This document shows positions 34,526 to 44,405 of a stretch of 64,000 bases of DNA, piece by piece. Below the pieces are notes generated by a model. The model saw only the letters and a program-made list of their open reading frames with translations. It was not told where the DNA came from and did no database searches. This DNA is from Nemania diffusa. Lineage: Eukaryota > Ascomycota > Sordariomycetes > Xylariales > Xylariaceae. How positions within the stretch are numbered: position 1 is the stretch's first letter; the number at the start of each line of letters is the position of its first letter. Made by a program: the position numbers and the translations under genes. Location of the stretch: positions 2,108,001 through 2,172,000 of the forward strand of contig JBBPUQ010000006.1 of the NCBI GenBank assembly GCA_038501195.1, in the 5' to 3' direction.

Positions 34526-35453
34526 ATGAACAAGAAAACGGTTCTCATCACTGGGTGCAGTGATGGCGGCATTGGCTCGACGCTGGCTAAGCAGTTCGCT
34601 GCGAAAGGCTACCACGTCTTCGCGACACTGCGTACTCCATCTAAGGCGGCATCTCTTTCAGGAGTAGCTAGTATCGACGTCCTAGAGCTCGAAGTAACAT
34701 CGAAGGCGTCAATCGCCGCATGCGCCGCCGAGGTCGATAAACGCACCACCGGCTCTCTCGACATCCTCATAAACAACGCCGGCGCCGATTTCGTCGTCCC
34801 CTTCCTCGACGTAGACATAGATGAGGCCAAGCGCCTCTACGATGTCAACGTGTGGTCCATCATGCTCGTCACGCAGGCTTTTGCGCCCATGTTGATCAAC
34901 GCGAAGGGCTGTGTTGCCAACTTCGGTTCCATCGCCGGCGAGATGCCGCTCTGCTGGTCCAGTAAGCTAGCCTAACCCCCTTCTTCATTTTCGCGATAAA
35001 AACACAAGCATGGCGTAGATGGAGCTGACTCAAGGGAATCTAGGCGTGTACAGCAGTTCCAAGATAGCTGCCAAAGTGATGTCCGAGACCATGCGCACCG
35101 AGCTAGCGCCGCTCGGCGTGCGCGTTATAACCGGGGTCATCGGCGCTGTGCACACTCCCATCCACCAGCGTGCCGGCGAGCTCAACCTGCCCCCACGGTC
35201 GTACTACCGGAATCTTCGCGACCACATCAACGAGATCCGCAAGGGGAACAACAAGCCCGGCGCCGTCGACACCGACGTGGTCTGCCAGGGCATCATTTCT
35301 GACATCACTGGGGGCAAGAGCGGTGTGATCTGGCGTGGTGGCACGGCGTCGGCTGTAAAAAGCCTGAGCTGGTTATTGCCAACAGGCGTGTGGGAGGGGA
35401 TAGTGAATAAGGGGCGGGGTTTGGAGCTGGTGACGAAGCCGGGCGAGAAGTAG
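34526..35453 (+). CDS. Short-chain dehydrogenase/reductase, AYR1-like
   Basis: Exons 34526-34961 and 35044-35453 are joined across an 82-nt intron (GTAAGC...ATCTAG), giving 281 residues. The Rossmann start is VLITGCSDGGIGSTLAKQFA (TGxxxGIG type). NNAG follows near residue 90 and the catalytic serine is in NFGSIAGEMPLCWS. The catalytic pair is in VYSSSK, formed exactly across the splice junction, and PLGVRVITGVIGAVHT follows. This is the classical NADP(H)-dependent SDR layout of the 1-acyldihydroxyacetone-phosphate reductase-like subgroup, often found in metabolite clusters. A second acceptor seven bases upstream (CTCAAG) is possible but gives a poorer fit to YxxxK spacing. Unlike its left-hand neighbours this gene is intact. 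It may be a surviving cluster gene or an unrelated lipid reductase; the substrate is unknown. Confidence 0.87.
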
Positions 35454-35672
35454 GCGCGATAAGTGTGAGAAGATTCATTTGCGGCACAGTGCGTGTACTT
35501 TAACTATACTTCATTTGCTGAAATCTACGTCCGGCGCCACGAGAGGGTCACAGGATAGGCACTACTAGCATGTTTCCTTGCGTTAAGTCGTAACCCCTTT
35601 CGGCGACTTCTGGACACAATGCCTCTTCCAGCCACTCCCCGCAATCTTCGGCCAGCGATTGGCGGCAGCCGG

Positions 35673-35996
35673 GGCAATACTACAGGCATCGAGAACTAAG
35701 AAACCAATGCGCTGCTGTTCCAAGCCGCAGCCATGGTGAGGGCATCAGAACAAGAGGCGTTTGCGTACCCCAAGGTAAAGGCTTGGCTTGCGGCCGTTAA
35801 GGAGTTTGCGGCGACCATAGACGGGAATCTGGAGTGGACCTACCTGAACTACGCGGATAAAAGCCAGAACCCGCTTGCTGGCTACGGCGCCGAGAATATG
35901 AGGAGACTCAAAGCCGTTGCAACAAAGTGCCACCTAGGTCAGGTTTTCCAAAAGTTGTGCCCTGGTGGTTTTAAGCTCTCTGAGGTGAAGCTCTGA
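35673..35996 (+). pseudogene. C-terminal fragment of a FAD-linked oxidase (BBE domain)
   Basis: The open part after 35705 contains WTYLNYADKSQNPLAGYGAE followed by NMRRLKAVATKCHLGQVFQK and LCPGGFKLSEV. This is the end of the berberine-bridge/FAD-oxidase fold, where the YGAEN and VFQK blocks are conserved. Just upstream, a TAA stop breaks the same frame (after GNTTGIEN at 35673-35696). No FAD-binding domain is found upstream on this strand. It is a detached C-terminal remnant. The 25640-26840 pseudogene lacks this part, but orientation and distance differ, so the two may come from one gene broken by rearrangement or from two genes. Confidence 0.8.
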
Positions 35997-36673
35997 TGTT
36001 TTGCTCTAGATAAAGCAGCTAAGATATCATAACTTTAAAGGGCGTGTTTCCTAGGCTTCCTACGTAAATTTAATACTAACTTGTCATATACACGCTAATA
36101 ATCACGACCTCACTGATTGACCTTGAACTGGTGGTGTTTCTGCCTTGAGGGCACCTTAATTTTATGAGCTAAGCTGGCTTTTTAGTCCTTCTATCCTACT
36201 TACAGCTTGATTTTATGAAACTAATATTGTAACAGTGCAGATGACCTAGTCACACAGGGGCATTCTATTGATATAAACCTAGCTAGCTTGCTACCCTTCT
36301 ATAGCTAGCACTTTGACTTAGTCAGCCATTCCTTCCTTACTAAAATTCGAATGATTTACTAGAAGCCTCCATGAAATCCTTAGATGGTTATAGGATCGTA
36401 ACCAAGCCTCTAATGGGGTGCGGTGAAGTGATTTATACGATCCGTTTCAATATGAGGCGATTTCTTGAGATTCAGTGTGAAGGTATATGTGTATTAAGAC
36501 GTAGCTAAGTGCTTCACAGGGGTTAAACGCAGGTAGGTTTCTTTAGACCTCTACATACACACATTCAGTTTTGAAACCTAAGTGATATAGGGGACAGTCC
36601 CAGCGCATGGCTGTTAAGACAGTGATTCTAAACGGTATTGGCACATAGTAGCGGGTGTGCTTGGAAATTATCT
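35997..36673. other. Intergenic, no gene recognised
   Basis: AT-rich sequence between the FAD-oxidase fragment and the 3' end of the ankyrin gene. Nothing coding or repetitive was seen. Confidence 0.4.
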
Positions 36674-37829
36674 TCATGATGATTTGCTTTTTAAGCTAGT
36701 GAGACGAATAATTTCCTTTACTTTGTCCTTCGTCTCCTCACTCTCACGCAGGGCAGTGAGGTAAGCGCTTATATTATTAATTTCTGGGTCAGCACCCGAT
36801 TCCAGCAACAGTTCAACCGCGTCCCAGTTGTGAGTGCGGATGGCCCAGTGGAGAGGCCTCCCCATCTCCCACTGGTTGCCATGAGAGAAATGAATATTTC
36901 TATTTGGGTCCGCACCTAAATGCAACAAATGAACAAAGGCCGGGCGATTCTCTTGCCAGGACTCTTTGGCATGTAGCATCTGGTGTAGTGGTGTGGACCA
37001 TTCTAGTACTGCACCATGTTCTAGCAGTAGGTTAATCACCGCGATGTTCCCTCGATAAGCTGCAGTATTTAATGCACGCCCAGAGTTGCGGTCCATAGGG
37101 GGTGTGCTACCCAACCCAGCGATTTTCCTGCCGTCGAAAGCCCCCAGGTTTGGATCAGCACCGTGGGCAAGCAGAAATTGGACGGTTTGCAGATCCTGAG
37201 TGCAATGCCTGTTCAGTGAATGAGGGCGTCAGTAAATAAGGCGACTAAGGCAGTTTAGAGAGATAGAGTTAGGTCCTCACGTACGGCAAAGCAACGCCGA
37301 AGTGGCCTTGTATTGAAGGGACCTGTTGGTTTGGGTGCCATCCATGCTCAATGAAAGCTTCAAAGAGCGCTAAGTCACACCTGTGGCATGCACGCTCGAT
37401 AGCATAGCCGTGAATAAAAGCCCCTTTCTGCAATAAATAGCGTGCCACTTGTACTCTACCACCTTCACACGCGGACTCGAGCCCTCGCTGTAGTAGTGTC
37501 CTGCTCGCCCGACCCTCCTGCGCACCAATGTACCCTTCCACGGCATCAGTTTTACCTTCGATACACCAAGTGAAGAAGTCTCTGTCTGAAGGCCCAAACT
37601 CTGTGGTTCTATCGAAGTATTCAGGTAGGGCTGGCGGTAAAGGGGGTAAATGAGCAAATGGGGCTTCAAGTAGGGTACGTTCTTCAAGCAATTGGGCTGC
37701 TTCCCTAATCTCTATTTGCTTAAGTTCGTCTGTTGCTGCAGTGGAAAGGCGGTGGCCCATACGCTCTCTGAGTAGTAGATGCGCCTTAATCTGGCCATCT
37801 GGACGTCCTTGAAGCTGCTTTAGGTCCAT
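36674..37829 (-). CDS. Ankyrin-repeat protein
   Basis: Exons 37829-37285 and 37208-36674 are joined across a 76-nt intron (GTACGT...GAACAG) and give about 359 residues. The N-terminal 60 residues are charged and helical. After a linker (LPPLPPALPEYFD), ankyrin repeats run to the C-terminus: LESACEGGRVQVARYLLQKG, DLALFEAFIEHGWHPN, DLQTVQFLLAHGADPN, ALNTAAYRGNIAVINLLLEH, FVHLLHLGADPN and RPLHWAIRTHNWDAVELLLE. The intron interrupts one repeat (ALPH|CTQDLQTVQFLL), and the join restores its spacing. No catalytic, NACHT or signal domain is present, so it is a stand-alone ankyrin protein of unknown partner. It lies just beyond the decayed cluster and is intact. Confidence 0.82.
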
Positions 37830-38470
37830 GTTTTCGACTATCTAGTAGGGGCTTATTGTAAAGCTTTAGTAGAAACGGTAGTAGAATAATGAAGGAAATG
37901 AGATAAAGAGAAGGTATGCGTAATTGGGTACGATAGGATTCGATTGGTATGACAAACACGTCGGCTCCGCATTTCCTCCCTCGCATGGGTAGGTGAGACA
38001 AACTTCTCGTATTGATGTCATTATGCTACCACAAATCCAATAAATTGTACGCTTTGTTTATTTGCTGAATGTAACAAATAGCTTGATATTACCACCTCAG
38101 CAGCAGATCAGTTAGCATAATTGAAAATTGGTAGTCTCTACTAGGCTTATATTAGTGCTAATCGGAGCATGCTTCATTTCGAACCTCCGCCGAGTACATG
38201 GAACTTGCATTCATGATGGATCCTTTTAAATAAACCGTAGGCCTTGTTGCAGGCACCCCCTCCTAATTAGATGAATTTTGATAAGACTATGAACCATACC
38301 CTCGAGAGAGTTGTCCCAAGATAGGCTTCGTCTAATTATATAAATAACATGCCAGAAGTAGTAAAATGGTGTGGTCTCATTTGACTTCACAGACACTCTG
38401 GAGCTTTCCGTCCCTGCCTAAGATAGCTATGAGATAGGCCTTTAAAGCTACCAGCTACTCTACGAACATC
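37830..38470. promoter_or_regulatory. Divergent intergenic region between the ankyrin and Ser/Thr-rich protein genes
   Basis: AT-rich divergent promoter region, about 640 bp. A TATA-like element (ATTATATAAATAAC) lies near 38335-38348, about 120 bp upstream of the Ser/Thr-rich protein start. No other gene was seen. Confidence 0.4.
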
Positions 38471-41400
38471 ATGCTTGTGTTGAAGAGTGAAGGCCTCGTA
38501 GCCCTAATTATCCTATGCTTAGGGATACAGGTTTCGCTCGCTCGCTTTTCAAGGCCTCCGGCAAGATATGGCCCTCAATTCATGCACGTCTTCACGAATT
38601 ATACATTATCTTCAAGTATTCCAAGCACGAAACCTCTTCCCGACGCAACATCTCAGACCTCAACTTCGGCTTTTACTACACCCACAACAAATGCTTCTTC
38701 CGGGTTTAACCTTAGTAAAACTTCGTCCGAAACAATTCGATCTACTAGCCCGAGCTCCTCTATTACAACCTACACATCATCGAGTATCCCAAGCACAAAT
38801 TCTTCTTCTGACACAAGTTCCCAAATCCTAACCTCGACCTTCAGTAGACCTACAACACATACATCCACCAGTCTAGATCCTAGTAGAAATTCGTCCGAAA
38901 CTAGGTCTACTAGTCAAAGCCCCCCTGTTTCCTCTACTGTTTCCCCGACCTCATCTATACCACTATCTACGTCTAGTTTCACCTCATCTTCTAGCTCTAG
39001 CAAATCCAATCCCTCTAGCCCAACTAATACGCCGACAACTGAGGCTGCATCGTCTAATACAGGTTTCCCCTTTTTCACAACCCCAACGGCGACCCTAACA
39101 TCTGCTCCAGCAGAAACATCTGAAGCTGTTGCTATTGCTCCTATTTTATTTTATCTCTGGTCAAAGAGATCGTTCCTACAAGATGAAGAACACAAGCAAG
39201 AATACGTCGATAATGTAAAAAAGAGCCGGGACAGCTTCAAAGGACTATTTGATCATCTTGATGAAAAGCCACCAGTCAAGCCAGAATGCCAGAAAACGTC
39301 ATTAAAAAAGAGAAGTTTAATTTCAGGGATTCTTGATGCTTTCAAAGGCATAGAAGATCTGATCAGCTGCGCAGTAGCTGTGCTCGACAATCTAGCCGAC
39401 GCTGTCAGCAAGGTTGACCCTCCCATTCCGGAAATCGAACTTCTTACCGATACCTTGAAAGACATTAAGGATACACTAGATAAAAAAGATGGTGAAACAC
39501 CGACTAGCGCTCTATCATCAGCGTCGTCATCAAAACCAACCTCGTCGTTGTCTTCATCTTCTTGCACAACTATCCTTACCAAGACATGGGAGAGTATTGT
39601 GTGCACTGTAACAGCGACATCATCAGCAAACCAGAGACAGCAAGATCAAAGTTGCACGACTGAAGTCTATAGCACCGTCACAGGATGCAGCGTTACCGCC
39701 TCTACTATCACAAGTACAACAACTGTAACGCCTGGGTTAACCCCAACGCCTCAGTGTGTATTTGGTGAATGTGGCAGTGGGCTGAGTTGCCCGCAGAAGG
39801 AGCGAGCCGTTCAGAAGCGGCGCCCTGATCGTCTTTCTCAGCCTCCGGCTAATTCTTGGGCTGGACCTGAAAACTATGGTGGGAGCAGTCGAGATTTTAT
39901 GGCGGGTGAAGTCGGGTTGGCTTATGACCCGGCGGGGTATCCGTTCAGTGAAAAAGTCAAGCTTGATATAGGGCCGACATCGAACTTCGTTGCTTTCATC
40001 GATCAACCAATCTCACTTTCTGTTGCTGGACTTTATGGGTGCACCAGTGTTATAGCGGTATCGAATCGCGGTGCCTGGATTAGCCACATGTGGGAAGCAC
40101 CCGCCTTTACTCACTTATTGTCTGACCCATCACCACCGACTCCTCTAGAGCAGCTTGCAATCTTTCGTCAGGATGTTCTCAAACCTCTTCACACGAGAAC
40201 AGGCCCTAATAACCGATTTGGATTGGCTCAACTAAGAGTTGCAAGTGATGGATATGACCTACCGATCTCACACTTAATGGACGATGACATAGATCCACGT
40301 GTTTTTATGTTTGTTCCTTACGAACGTCCGAAAGAGGGTACTCCAAACTATAACAATGAATTCCCGACTGGTCTTCCTGAGGCATGGGGGCAGGCTGATG
40401 GTCTCCCATCCAAAAATGACCAAATTCAAAATGAGCTTAAAGCCATCTTCAGCATTCCCAATGGCTATGATGTACCAATTGAAAAGGTGCCTTATGCGCC
40501 GATGCAGCGCGGGGACTTAGCAGATAGTAAGTTGGCATATTATTCGAGAAAACATCTTAACTAATTTTCTGGGCGCCAGCCAACTTCGACTCGAACCGAG
40601 GAAAAGTTCTCGTGCAATACCAACCGGCTAAGAATTGTCAGGATAAGGCATCTTGGCGGGTGTGGTTTGAGGGCCACGAGTTGAGCGACAGCCATCAGTC
40701 ATCGTGGTACCCTGAAATTTATCAAGTAAACTTCGGAGACATGTTTGGCATGAAGGATCGCCGAGACCCTGCTAATAGTACCATGGCGTGTTCTTCACCA
40801 TCGCCGACAGTATCGCCATCAGGTTCATCTACAAGCCAAGGCGTTTCTTCGTCCAGTACGCCCTCTTCCTCAATATCAAAGTCACCATCTTCAACACCAA
40901 GTCAAACCACTTCCACTTCCACCTCTTCCACTGCTACTACCTCTTCCACTGCTTCCACCCCTTCCACCCCTTCCACTGCTTCTACCTCTTCTACCTCTTC
41001 CACCTCTTCCACCTCTTCCACTTCTTCCACTTCTTCCACTTCTTCCACTTCAGTATCCACTGAGTCAGCTACGACGAATACTCCAGACTCCACAACACCA
41101 GGTCCTACAGAGGTGCCCACTACTACCTCACTACAGCCCACACCAACGTCGACAACGACTCCCGACATAACCGTTCCGAAAGTTTTCGATGTTGTGTGCA
41201 ATAACGAGGCTGACTTCCCCGGGCATGGCGATATTTCATCATCAAATCAAATGTTGTTTGCGAATACTTTCCATAAACTGGGGGGCCCAGTGGGAGGATA
41301 CATGACTAGTTCCTCGAAAAAAATCGATTTCCAGGCGTTCGATGACTACGGTATTTCCTACGAGTACTCAGTTGAATGGATTTTCAATTGTGTTACTTTA

Positions 41401-41639
41401 TGGGATCGCCAGAACTTCCGGTTCCCACTTAATGAGGATGACCTGGCGTCGGCGCGTCAATTATTTGTGGATGATTTTAAGCACTGTAAGATCCTACTGT
41501 TAACGCCTGATTTCTTCTTACAAACCACATCATCTTTGTAAAACAATGATAACTAACAGAAAGCGCAGGTAACAATGGAGGTGTCGGTGGGAGCACACAA
41601 GTTGGGTGTCTACGGTATACTTTCATCGGCGGAAAGTAA
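38471..41639 (+). CDS. Large secreted Ser/Thr-rich (mucin-like) protein with two conserved globular parts
   Basis: Three exons, 38471-40526, 40580-41485 and 41569-41639, join in frame to about 1010 residues (donors GTAAGT and GTAAGA). A signal peptide (GLVALIILCLGIQVSLA) is followed by about 170 residues of Ser/Thr/Pro, expected to be O-glycosylated. A helical Lys/Asp-rich segment comes next, then a Cys-containing region and a globular domain with VAFIDQPISLSVAGLYGCTS and SNRGAWISHMWEAPAFTHLL. After the first intron a block resembling KVLVQYQPAKNC and WRVWFEGHELSD leads to a Ser/Thr minisatellite. The last domain ends NNGGVGGSTQVGCLRYTFIG, with its final 24 residues on exon 3. The RGAW..MWE and VGCLRYTF blocks recur in secreted fungal proteins of unknown function as I remember them. 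An extracellular wall or matrix protein is inferred. Confidence 0.8.
40909..41049 (+). repeat. Coding minisatellite, 9-bp Ser/Thr repeat
   Basis: Imperfect tandem units of nine bases (ACCTCTTCC / ACTTCTTCC and variants) encode Thr-Ser-Ser repeats. The last eight units are nearly identical, indicating recent slippage. Units are multiples of three, so length changes keep the frame. Confidence 0.9.
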
Positions 41640-42168
41640 TCTTGTGGTGCCTAGGCTTAGTCCAACTGCATCCACGCTACGATGGGCTTCCTGAGCCAAG
41701 CTGCGATTCTTGATCTGTGCTATATATGCTAGTGGTCTTTTAATTGGGAAAATCGCAAGCGGGATTTTATGTTGTATAGAAATCCCAGTATTTTGGCGAT
41801 ATTATTTACATAATCTTAGTTAAGTAATATCGAATATAATAGCTATTAACTGTTAGACCTTAAACCACACAATAGCGAGAAGAACCGTGAAAGCTATACA
41901 AAGAAGAGAAAAATCAATACATCGTCTTCGCCTGGGATGCGATTTGATATTATATAAATATTATAAAAGAGATATCTTAACATTCTATGTACGAGAGTCA
42001 TGTGCTGACAAATGTCGCAATAATGTTTCTAATGTATAAGACAGCAAACAATTCGCTGCGGGGTAATTAGTAGTGCTTCATGAAAACCCTCGGTTTCTCA
42101 GCATCCACTTATAACTCCTCAACTGGTCATTATTAAGTACCACGATACATCATTACACAACAGGTCTC
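41640..42168. other. Intergenic, AT-rich
   Basis: AT-rich spacer between the 3' end of the Ser/Thr-rich protein gene and the epoxide hydrolase start. No gene or repeat recognised. Confidence 0.4.
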
Positions 42169-43359
42169 ATGGAGAACACCAAGATGGAGACAGCCGGGGA
42201 TAACCCCGCAGAGCAGCTTGCGCCGCTAAGATTACCGGCCGGCATCACGGAGGGCTACATCGACTGCGAGGAATCGTGCGGCCTCACATGGCACATACTA
42301 AAGGCCGGAGACCCGGGGAAGCCATTAGTGCTGTTCTGCCATGGATATCCGGAGCTCGCATACTCGTGGCGGAGGGTCCTACCACAGATCGCTGAGGCTG
42401 GGTATTATTGTGTGGCTATGGACCAGAGGGGATACGGTCGCACAACAGGATGGCCTCGGCGATCGTTCCACGAGGTCGAGCTGAACGACTTCGTCTTCAC
42501 AAACCTAGTCCGTGATTTGGTCTGCCTTGTGTACGGGCTAGGATACACAACTGTCTTTAGTATAATAGGGCACGACTTCGGAGGAGTTAGCTCGGCTATG
42601 TCATCCCTGATACGGCCGGATATATTCAAGTCAACCATTCAACTAGCCCATCCACACTACGCGACCCCGACGCCGCGGCTCGGAAAGAAGCCCGCGAAGG
42701 CGAAGCTTGACATCCAAGCGGAGCTAGCGAAGCTGAACCCCGCACGCAAACACTACAAGTGGTACAATTCGACAGCTGAAGCAGCACCGGAGTGGGACAA
42801 TCCACCACAGGGATTAGAGAAGTTCCTGCGCGGGTACTTTCACCTGAAGTCTGCAGATTGGGCCAAGAATGATCCGCACCCACTTACTGAGTGGAGTGCG
42901 GAGGCGATCGCAGTCATGCCAGAGTACTACATCATGCGGAAAGACGAATCAATGCCCGAGACGGTGTTGCACAACATGGACGGCGAGGACTACTCCAAGA
43001 CTGAGCAGTGGCTCCCAGCGGATGAGCTGCAGGTGTACTGCGACGAATGGAAGCGCACGGGGTTTCAGGGCGGGCTGAACTGGTATCGCGCACAAACGGC
43101 CACGACGGCGCAGTCGGCGCGAGACATGCTGCTGTACGCTGGGAGGGTAATTGAAGTCCCGTGCGCGTATATTGGCGGCAAGCAAGATTGGGCGAATTAC
43201 CAGCAGCCCGGGGCTATCGAGGGCTATAGGGATGCGAAAACCGTCAAGCCGGGTTGTTTCAGGGGCGTCACGCTGGTGGAGGGTGCTGGACACTGGGTGC
43301 AACAGGAACAATCAGGGGCGGTGGTTGACGCTATTCTTTGCTTCTTTGGAACGCTATAA
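42169..43359 (+). CDS. Epoxide hydrolase-like alpha/beta hydrolase
   Basis: A single exon of 396 residues with no signal peptide. The HGxP oxyanion motif is in VLFCHGYPELAYSWR (about residue 65) and DQRGYGRT follows. The nucleophile is Asp about 136 in IIGHDFGGV (GxDxG), and the catalytic His is about 375 in GAGHWVQQEQ. The cap region contains the family's YY and W residues (EYYIM, GLNWYR). Use of Asp as nucleophile and the His in GAGHW are the marks of soluble epoxide hydrolases, which open epoxides to diols by a hydroxyalkyl-enzyme ester. Fluoroacetate dehalogenases share this chemistry, so the substrate is not certain. A second in-frame Met lies at residue 6. It is an independent gene, not obviously tied to the decayed cluster. 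Confidence 0.9.
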   Translation: MENTKMETAGDNPAEQLAPLRLPAGITEGYIDCEESCGLTWHILKAGDPGKPLVLFCHGYPELAYSWRRVLPQIAEAGYYCVAMDQRGYGRTTGWPRRSFHEVELNDFVFTNLVRDLVCLVYGLGYTTVFSIIGHDFGGVSSAMSSLIRPDIFKSTIQLAHPHYATPTPRLGKKPAKAKLDIQAELAKLNPARKHYKWYNSTAEAAPEWDNPPQGLEKFLRGYFHLKSADWAKNDPHPLTEWSAEAIAVMPEYYIMRKDESMPETVLHNMDGEDYSKTEQWLPADELQVYCDEWKRTGFQGGLNWYRAQTATTAQSARDMLLYAGRVIEVPCAYIGGKQDWANYQQPGAIEGYRDAKTVKPGCFRGVTLVEGAGHWVQQEQSGAVVDAILCFFGTL

Positions 43360-43882
43360 TCTGAATGTACACTATTCTAGCACTTAGGTACCTTTAATAT
43401 TGAGTTTCGAGGTGCCCCTCATTCCGTCGAGGCAAGTGAAGTGGCCTGATACTTAATACTGTCTGCGCCACAGGCGATGCGTTTGCTGTACTAATAGGGT
43501 ATTGGTAAATTGGCCAACGAAGAGGTTCGTCGAACAAGCCCTTGTAGAGTACGTAGTTCGTAATAATTACTGAGTTACGTTGGCCAATATTTAATCGTCA
43601 ATAATGGAAGCAAGGCGTGATTGTTACGTGGGAGCTGGGCGGGAGAGTGCAGGCTTGTTGTCACTTTTCAGGTTCCACAAGGATTGTGGCAAGGAAGGCT
43701 CAGATACCTACATGTATGACAGCTGATAATGAGCAGTCGATCCGTTTATTCAGGTACGTGGGCGAGGAAAAACTACGGCTAACACTCGATTGCTCAGAGC
43801 CAATGGTTGCTCCTCCCTTGGTCCCTGCCTTCACTAGAAGTATATACTACAATAGCAACTTCCCTCTCAACGTAGCCAAACA
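43360..43882. other. Intergenic upstream of the tRNA-Arg gene
   Basis: No gene recognised. It contains the 3' UTR of the epoxide hydrolase gene. The frame at 43617-43892 has no known features and its end overlaps the tRNA 5' half. Confidence 0.4.
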
Positions 43883-44012
43883 GCCGTGCTAGAGAAATGG
43901 GTAAGTCAGAAGTAATGGTATGACGGTATCAGATAGATTTGCTAACTTAAATTATAGTTAACTCATCGGCCTCCTAAGCCGAAGATTCTCGGTTCGAGTC
44001 CGAGGCATGGCT
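43883..44012 (+). tRNA. tRNA-Arg(CCU) gene with an insertion/intron in the D-loop
   Basis: Removing 43901-43957 leaves exactly 73 nt that fit the cloverleaf position by position. The acceptor is GCCGTGC/GCATGGC (7 bp, one G-U) with discriminator T. U8 and A9 come next, then the D-stem GAG/CTC with GG in the loop, and A26. The anticodon arm is TCGGC-CTCCTAA-GCCGA, with U33 and anticodon CCU. The variable loop is AGATT and the T-arm is CTCGG-TTCGAGT-CCGAG. A T7 terminator follows three bases later. Without the removal there is no 5' half next to the anticodon arm. The B box (GGTTCGAGTCC) is intact and the A box ends just where the insertion begins. The tRNA decodes AGG codons. The cloverleaf is certain from the sequence; how the insert is removed is inference. 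Confidence 0.87.
43901..43957 (+). other. 57-nt spliceosomal-type intron candidate inside the tRNA-Arg D-loop
   Basis: It starts GTAAGT, has GCTAAC at 43941-43946 and ends TTATAG at 43957, with the branch-point adenine about a dozen bases from the acceptor. Length and signals match this window's mRNA introns (for example 57 nt in the WBP11-like gene and 59 nt in the MCT gene). Canonical nuclear tRNA introns lie between positions 37 and 38 and lack these signals. Confidence 0.75.
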
Positions 44013-44014
44013 TC

Positions 44015-44021
44015 TTTTTTT
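44015..44021 (+). terminator. Pol III T-run terminator of tRNA-Arg
   Basis: Seven consecutive T begin three bases after the discriminator base, the expected form and distance for RNA polymerase III termination. Confidence 0.8.
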
Positions 44022-44405
44022 CTCCCTTGTTCATGTTTGCTTCCATAGGCATCCTTTTGGTTCTGCTATTTCCCGAAGGCCCCAAGATTCACGTGGCATT
44101 ATCTACTAGTCAACCCTATCAAACGGGGCACCCACGATTTCTACTTATCATACCTCTTACAGATCTAACAAAGAAAGATCACTGAACCACGGACTTGGGA
44201 GACTGAAATAAGTGCACCATGCGCCATTTGCCATGAACAATTGTAATGCGAAGTGAGTTGAGAAATAATTCGTCGCTAGGGATATATCGCAATCACAGAA
44301 GGACTAAGACTCATAATTTGAGTAGAAAGACAAGATGTTCCAACTTCCCGAGGCACAACTTGATATGTCTTGTATCAAATTAATCCCAACAGTCAAGTGT
44401 AATAT
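44022..44405. other. Short intergenic region
   Basis: Between the tRNA-Arg terminator and the 3' end of the methyltransferase gene. Nothing recognised. Confidence 0.35.

Noticed and set aside
40902..41201. Minus-strand Glu/Val repeat frame
   Set aside because: It is the antisense of the Ser/Thr minisatellite in the secreted protein.
43617..43892. 91-codon plus-strand frame
   Set aside because: Its end overlaps the tRNA-Arg 5' half and it has no protein features.
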